A stretch of 18,931 nt of DNA, from positions 1-18,931 of the forward strand of contig CAZPVB010000064.1 of NCBI GenBank assembly GCA_964589855.1, read 5' to 3'. Of this stretch, positions 14,724 through 18,931 are shown one piece after another (position 1 is the first letter of the stretch; every line of letters begins with the position of its first letter). A program made the position numbers and the translations under genes. Source of the stretch: SKVR01 sp964589855 (GTDB taxonomy: Bacteria; Bacteroidota; Bacteroidia; Bacteroidales; UBA7960). The notes beneath the pieces are model-generated. The model was not told where the DNA came from and did not search any database. It worked only from the letters and a program-made list of their open reading frames with translations.

Positions 14724-16121
14724 CTATCCGAGTATATCATTCAGATCATTCATGGTACAGCTTATCATTATCAACCTTTCCGGTAACAAAAACTCTGGTT
14801 GGTATACTACTTTATTCTTCCAATCTTCAATATACTTTATAAAGGCCAGTTTTTCTTCGATATTGTCATCAGATTCAATAATTGCTATCATCAAAAGGTT
14901 TAACCAGGTGGTAAGTTCAATAAAATGCAATGATGAGCGTCCGGCAAAAAAGTTGCTCATTTTAAACCGATCGCTTCTCCTGTAAGATTGCTTTTCTTTT
15001 GCCAAAAAAATATGCTTTTTTTCCATAAGTTTTATGAGAGCACTATCCGGATGTTCTCTCCTTGCAGTAAAAATTACTTCCTGCAATTTATTTTTATCTT
15101 TATTATGCAATTCATTGAACACAATCTCAAAAAAATTGATCAAAGGACTACCGGGAATCAGATGTTCGAGTTCTTTGAGTTTTTTCCGGATACCTCTCGG
15201 TTTTTTATTTATTCTGGAAGAGATCCAATCAATCAGTTCATTTGCCTTTTGATGAATATCAGCACTTTCTGTGGGTTCTTTCAACAATTCGCCCGGTAGG
15301 GTATCAAACAAAATATTATCAATATCCACATCAAAAACCAAATCATAATAATCGTCTAAAATATCATAATCTGCTATCGCATATGCTAATTTGCCAGTAG
15401 TATTCATTATTTCCAACAGGTCTTCTTCAGGCATATCTGGTTTTAATGGATAATGTTTTTGAAAGAATCTTTTATCTTCTTCTAAATCTTTATCAAGGAA
15501 CACTTCTTGCGCACCGTTAAAATCCTCAAGGTTTTCTATGTTCTGAATATAAATATATCCATCTTTTCCTACTGTTTTTTCCAGTTTATCAATGATAGTC
15601 TGTTGATTTCCAAACTTTGGTATATCGGCAATAATTTGGGATATAAAAAGCGGTTTCCCATCTTTACCACACTCAATATCAATAAGTTTAACACTATCAT
15701 CATCTTCTTTGAGCATAAACTTAGTGACAGCAAAATCCTTGTGTGGGTTAATTCCGAATTCAGCAGCATATTCCACACCCGCATAAATGATATTATGTGC
15801 CAGGGTATAATTTACTTTTTTAAATTGAAAATCATTTTCCGTTTGAAAAATTATTTCCTTCGATTTTTCGTATTCCTCTATGGGCATATTGAACCCATAA
15901 TCGGTAAAAACAACACCCATACAATAGAGATCCACCAAATAAAAAGCAAATGAAATTTTTCCACTGGCATGTCTGCGGCTGACCATTACCAGGGGATTTC
16001 GGGAAGTTTCCCAATCTCTTATCACCAGACATTCAAATATGGGTAGTTGCCGGACACGGGTTTGAAAATATTTCCCCGGACTGATTTTTCCTTGCTGGTT
16101 TTTTCTTGATTTTTTCGCCAT
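14724..16121 (-). CDS. Conserved-looking hypothetical protein, 465 aa
   Basis: Soluble, with no signal peptide or TM helix. The basic N-terminus (MAKKSRKNQQ) is followed by a segment with distinctive spacing: VRQLPIFECLV (23-33), DW (36-37), VMVSRRHASGKISFAFYLVD (45-64) and LYCMGV (65-70), leading to DYGFNM. I have the impression of having seen this kind of start in uncharacterised bacterial proteins, but I know no function. Residues 85-230 are mixed alpha/beta with a Tyr/Ala-rich helix (AHNIIYAGVEYAAEFG). From about 250 to the end it is mostly helical and charged, and could be a repeat-type scaffold. No catalytic motif stands out. The first ATG of the frame, at 16121, lies just inside MITE-like copy B, which ends about 10 nt upstream. 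Confidence 0.8.
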   Translation of the reverse strand: MAKKSRKNQQGKISPGKYFQTRVRQLPIFECLVIRDWETSRNPLVMVSRRHASGKISFAFYLVDLYCMGVVFTDYGFNMPIEEYEKSKEIIFQTENDFQFKKVNYTLAHNIIYAGVEYAAEFGINPHKDFAVTKFMLKEDDDSVKLIDIECGKDGKPLFISQIIADIPKFGNQQTIIDKLEKTVGKDGYIYIQNIENLEDFNGAQEVFLDKDLEEDKRFFQKHYPLKPDMPEEDLLEIMNTTGKLAYAIADYDILDDYYDLVFDVDIDNILFDTLPGELLKEPTESADIHQKANELIDWISSRINKKPRGIRKKLKELEHLIPGSPLINFFEIVFNELHNKDKNKLQEVIFTARREHPDSALIKLMEKKHIFLAKEKQSYRRSDRFKMSNFFAGRSSLHFIELTTWLNLLMIAIIESDDNIEEKLAFIKYIEDWKNKVVYQPEFLLPERLIMISCTMNDLNDILG

Positions 16122-16130
16122 TGATGATTG

Positions 16131-16260
16131 ATTAGGGTCTGAAAACTTGTTTTGAAACGTTTGTGATCTTTTTTTACTTTGGTGTAAATCTGAATATCAG
16201 ATTATTAAATTCGTGATCATTCGTAAAATTAGTGGACAATAACCTTTTTATACTGGTCTC
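16131..16260. mobile_element. MITE-like repeat, copy B
   Basis: About 130 bp, aligned by eye with copy A in the same orientation. Shared landmarks in order are GAAAACTTGTTTT (16141-16153), a T-run, ATCAGA (16196-16201), the GTG-containing units, GTGGACAAT (16232-16240), a T-run, and CTGGTCTC at the right end. The 7-bp direct repeat ATGATTG flanks it (16124-16130 and 16261-16267). The terminal inverted repeat is largely decayed compared with copy A. It sits in the leader of the 465-aa gene and ends about 100 nt before the CYTH promoter. Confidence 0.5.
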
Positions 16261-16349
16261 ATGATTGGTTTTTAAATGGCAAACTTAATTTTTTTTCGGG
16301 AAATAGATGAAAAATATTCGATAAGTAATACTCAGGGTGGCAATTGCCG

Positions 16350-16357
16350 TATATTTG
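16350..16357 (+). promoter_or_regulatory. -7 box (TATATTTG) for the CYTH gene
   Basis: Exact match to TAnnTTTG, 24 nt before the ATG at 16382. It supports starting the protein at 16382 or 16385, because the upstream in-frame ATG at 16337 would lie before the transcription start. Confidence 0.55.
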
Positions 16358-16381
16358 CAAATACTAAAACAGACTAAAAAA

Positions 16382-16879
16382 ATGATGACAAATAAATCAA
16401 CATCTTCTGAATATACAGAAACAGAACGCAAATTTTTAATCCTAAGCATGGATTTTATTCCGTTTGCCTGCAAGCATTCTTACATTACCCAGGGGTATAT
16501 TTGCGATGATCACGCCCGCACGGTTCGGGTAAGATTGCGCGACGATCGGGGTTTTCTTACCATTAAAGGTGCCTCCGATTCTTCTGGTACCACACGTTTT
16601 GAATGGGAAAAAGCGATCAGAAGGGAGGAAGCCGAAAAACTGCTGAATATTTGTTTGCCAGGAAGAATAGAAAAAACACGTTACCTTGTTGAAAACAATT
16701 CGCTTACTTTTGAAGTAGATGTATTTGAGGGAGAAAACAAAGGATTGGTAATGGCCGAAATAGAACTCGAATATCCTGATCAGTCTTTTGAAAAACCCGC
16801 TTGGCTTGGCAGGGAAGTAACAGGAGACCCACGATATTACAACGCTATGCTCATGAAAAAACCTTTTTCCCGGTGGTAA
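16382..16879 (+). CDS. CYTH domain protein (triphosphate tunnel metalloenzyme)
   Basis: 165 aa from 16382; the next codon, at 16385, is also ATG. The CYTH/TTM signature E-x-E-x-K is present as ETERK (13-17). The tunnel-lining strands follow: TVRVRL, FLTIKG, FEWEK, KTRYLV, FEVDVFEGENKGLVMAEIEL. The C-terminal FEKPAWLGREVTGDPRYYN segment is typical of the short Bacteroidetes CYTH proteins. Alternating acidic and basic residues on the strands bind a divalent metal and a triphosphate. Relatives hydrolyse inorganic tripolyphosphate, or in some lineages make cAMP. For a stand-alone bacterial protein of this size, tripolyphosphatase is the safer guess. Single gene with its own -7 box and a terminator 2 nt after the stop. 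Confidence 0.93.
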   Translation: MMTNKSTSSEYTETERKFLILSMDFIPFACKHSYITQGYICDDHARTVRVRLRDDRGFLTIKGASDSSGTTRFEWEKAIRREEAEKLLNICLPGRIEKTRYLVENNSLTFEVDVFEGENKGLVMAEIELEYPDQSFEKPAWLGREVTGDPRYYNAMLMKKPFSRW

Positions 16880-16881
16880 GG

Positions 16882-16910
16882 ACAAAGGTTATCAACCCTT
16901 GTTAGTTTTT
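16882..16910 (+). terminator. Rho-independent terminator of the CYTH gene
   Basis: Stem ACAAAGGTT (16882-16890) pairs with AACCCTTGT (16894-16902) with one mismatch and a 3-nt loop. TAGTTTTT follows. It begins directly after the stop codon. Confidence 0.6.
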
Positions 16911-17043
16911 GGATTTGGAGCAGAAAACCAATTTTTTGACCATCCAAAAGATTATATTGCTATTTTTGTTTTGTGCCGTTTATCTGCAAATCAATATGGA
17001 GGATAGGCAGGATAAACCAATGCAATGGGAAAAAACTGTTTTT

Positions 17044-17229
17044 TCACTTGTTTATAATTTGATTAAATAGGTCAGATGCCTGCCCCGTTCTTTTCTTACG
17101 GGTGAGCTCGCCAAAAAACCGGGTTTGTAATTTTTTCTGTGTTGCCAAAGTATAATCATCCGCGTGTGTGTCAAAAACTTTGTCATGGCTCGGTTCACCT
17201 GACTTGATCACGGAAAACTTACCAGACAT
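17044..17229 (-). CDS. Small hypothetical protein
   Basis: 61 aa from MSGKF at 17229; the frame is open to an ATG at 17250. It is soluble and charged, rich in Lys, Thr and Asp. Residues THADDYTLATQKKLQ and FFGELTRKKRTGQ look like designed alpha-helical protein rather than shadow translation, and codon choice is ordinary for the region. No family recognised. It is divergent from the large secreted protein gene at 17271. A perfect A/T-rich palindrome (17029-17045) overlaps its stop codon and might aid termination. Confidence 0.45.
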   Translation of the reverse strand: MSGKFSVIKSGEPSHDKVFDTHADDYTLATQKKLQTRFFGELTRKKRTGQASDLFNQIINK

Positions 17230-17270
17230 TTTGACTTTCAAAAAATACATTCCAAATAAAAAACAATAAA

Positions 17271-18931
17271 ATGATAAACATGATGAACCGTTTTACCACG
17301 AACTTGCTTTTGCTGTTCATATTTTTGGGAGCAAACATATCTCTTCACGGACAACAGTTTCATTATTACAATGCAGACGGAGAGGACATAACACTGCTTA
17401 CCTCGTGGAGCACAAACCCGGACGGTACGGGTGATAATCCGGAGAACTTCAGCACCGACAGTTCCTATTTCCATCTTTATCACGCTGCTACCCTTCAGAG
17501 CAATCTTACCATCGATGGTGAGGATTCGCGTGTGATTGTAGGAGACAGTATAAATAATGTGGAGCTATCCCTGGCCCCTTTCGCCCAACTCGATGCTAAA
17601 GTAGATTTGAAAAGAAGAGGTAGTTTGGCTATCTTATCTGATTCATATCCCGAATTTGGCGAATTTGAAGATGGATCAACAGTTTCTTTTACTTTCTCAG
17701 GTAGCAAACTCATCCCTTATCACGATTATTACAATCTTCAGATCTTTGGTGTCAATCCGGTTTTTGATAACGGAGGTGGTGACGTACTCATCCGCGGAAA
17801 CCTAATCCTTTCTGGTACTGTTAATTTTCCTGAAGCGCGGAATAATGTTGAATACAACTTTGTTTTCAATGGAGATGGTGATCAGGAGGTGATCACAGCA
17901 GGCAACGTACTTCGCTCATTCAACATGACCTTTGAGAAACCTTCCGGAAGGTTTTCCTTTGGAGATAATGCCATTATTTCAGCCGATAATGAAATGGCCT
18001 TTAAAATGGACGAAACAGCCATGCTGGAAGACAATGGAATAACCATTTATGCTGGAAACAGCGTTACCATTGGCGGCATGGGCAACTATGATTTTTCTGG
18101 TACACTTGTGCTGGCAGGAACCCAGGTGGGCATAGTAAATGGTTCCGGTCCCGGAACACAGTTTCTTATTCACGATGGTAACAATGCGCCTGTAGTAACT
18201 TCTTTACACAATATACTCATCAATGCATCCAACACCGGAGGAGAATTCAATTTTGTGGGTTCTCCCGACAATGTTTTCACCATTACAGGCGAGTTTCGAA
18301 TTGACCAACAGGCCGATGGACTGGTGACATTTCAGGAAAATGAAGTACTCATCCAGGGTGATCTGATTATTGAAGAAGGTTTTGCCGGAACTATGGATGA
18401 CATCAAAAAACTAACCATCCTCAATGAAGAAAGTGAAGACCAGGGTATGAATATTTCAGTGCCGCTTAGCATAGATGAACTGGAGATATTCAACAATTTT
18501 TTACTGACAGGACATATCCATATCACCTCTCTTTTGCATCTCAGCAACGGAAGTGTTTTGGGTTCGGGCAATGAAGGTCTGATAGTTCTTGCCCATGACG
18601 CCATGCTCACAGGTTATGACGATCAGAATTTTATTGAAACTGGTTTGGGTTTTCAGATCAACAATACCGGGGAAAATGAGATTATTTTCCCCCTTTCGGC
18701 AGGGGGGGCATACCGCCCACTGAATTTATCAGTTAGTCATGAAGATGCACAAGCAGGTCTTTATATTGCCCGATTGTTTACAGATAATTTCCCTTCGTTT
18801 TCCCTCCCTGGCGATCTTCAGCAGGTTTACCCTGATTTTTTTTTTCAACTAAGCATCGGGGATAATCCCAACATTGCGGATATCAGCGTTGGAGTTCCAT
18901 ATGATAACTCAATTGATGATTTGAGCGAAGA
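17271..18931 (+). CDS. Large secreted beta-rich surface protein, 5' part only
   Basis: An open frame of 553 codons that continues past the window edge. The signal peptide is clear: basic start (MINMMNRFTTN), hydrophobic LLLLFIFLGANI, cleavage near LHG-QQ. An in-frame ATG at 17280 is an alternative start. The mature part is rich in Asn, Gly, Asp and beta strands, with repeated elements of the type LIxGNLIxSGTV / LIQGDLIIEEG / ALTGHIHITSLLHLSNGS, like beta-helix or stacked-strand adhesins. The segment NEIIFPLSAGGAYRPLNLSV resembles a region often seen near the C-terminal half of Bacteroidetes T9SS cargo proteins. A T9SS tail would be expected beyond the window. No enzymatic motif seen; a surface or adhesion role is inferred. 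Confidence 0.8.
   Translation, partial: MINMMNRFTTNLLLLFIFLGANISLHGQQFHYYNADGEDITLLTSWSTNPDGTGDNPENFSTDSSYFHLYHAATLQSNLTIDGEDSRVIVGDSINNVELSLAPFAQLDAKVDLKRRGSLAILSDSYPEFGEFEDGSTVSFTFSGSKLIPYHDYYNLQIFGVNPVFDNGGGDVLIRGNLILSGTVNFPEARNNVEYNFVFNGDGDQEVITAGNVLRSFNMTFEKPSGRFSFGDNAIISADNEMAFKMDETAMLEDNGITIYAGNSVTIGGMGNYDFSGTLVLAGTQVGIVNGSGPGTQFLIHDGNNAPVVTSLHNILINASNTGGEFNFVGSPDNVFTITGEFRIDQQADGLVTFQENEVLIQGDLIIEEGFAGTMDDIKKLTILNEESEDQGMNISVPLSIDELEIFNNFLLTGHIHITSLLHLSNGSVLGSGNEGLIVLAHDAMLTGYDDQNFIETGLGFQINNTGENEIIFPLSAGGAYRPLNLSVSHEDAQAGLYIARLFTDNFPSFSLPGDLQQVYPDFFFQLSIGDNPNIADISVGVPYDNSIDDLSE

Noticed and set aside
17029..17045. Perfect palindrome GAAAAAAC-T-GTTTTTTC at the end of the small minus-strand ORF
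   Set aside because: It could act as a two-way terminator, but the stem is nearly all A-T and the loop would open several pairs, so I did not list it as a terminator.

Overview
The window reads as a chromosome segment from a Bacteroidota bacterium, probably a free-living or environmental Bacteroidales/Marinilabiliales-type lineage. The evidence is a type IX secretion (T9SS) C-terminal sorting domain on a secreted glycoside hydrolase, a second secreted beta-rich protein with T9SS-cargo style, several sites matching the Bacteroidetes -7 promoter box TAnnTTTG, A-rich leaders without strong Shine-Dalgarno sites, and a typical Bacteroidetes CYTH protein. No rRNA, tRNA, CRISPR array, transposase or phage gene was seen.

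Layout. (1) 1-4300, minus strand: a GH74-like Asp-box propeller enzyme with a T9SS tail, then a GH30-family glycosidase, with a small heptad-repeat ORF between them. A 12-bp perfect palindrome overlaps the likely promoter. (2) 4517-9978: the most interesting part. A lipoprotein glycoside hydrolase (minus) is divergent from a giant membrane protein (plus). That protein joins a processive-type GT2 glycosyltransferase to an extracytoplasmic region with a degenerate barrel-like domain, a complete clan-A glycoside hydrolase barrel and an Ig-like domain. A four-TM protein overlaps its 3' end by 10 nt. The lipoprotein has the same barrel plus Ig-like layout as the C-terminus of the synthase. I read this as a polysaccharide synthase with a built-in hydrolase or transglycosylase and a free outer-envelope homologue. 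(3) 10034-11575, minus: a large multi-pass membrane protein, probably a secondary transporter, with a 19-bp inverted repeat in its promoter. (4) 11857-13883, plus: an ABC-2 ATPase/permease pair. (5) 13884-16380: two minus-strand genes (TraR/DksA zinc-finger protein and an uncharacterised 465-aa protein) lying between two same-orientation copies of a ~130-140 bp MITE-like repeat. (6) 16382-18931: a CYTH triphosphate-tunnel protein followed by a good terminator, a small hypothetical gene (minus), and the 5' part of a large secreted protein that runs off the window.

Working together: regions 1 and 2 suggest a locus for making and trimming an extracellular glycan (synthase with fused hydrolase, accessory membrane protein, periplasm-facing lipoprotein hydrolase, two further secreted glycosidases). 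The glycan is not identifiable from sequence. GH30 next to a Gas1/GH2-like barrel makes a beta-glucan a reasonable guess, but it is only inference. The other genes look like ordinary housekeeping or envelope functions and show no obvious link to the glycan locus.
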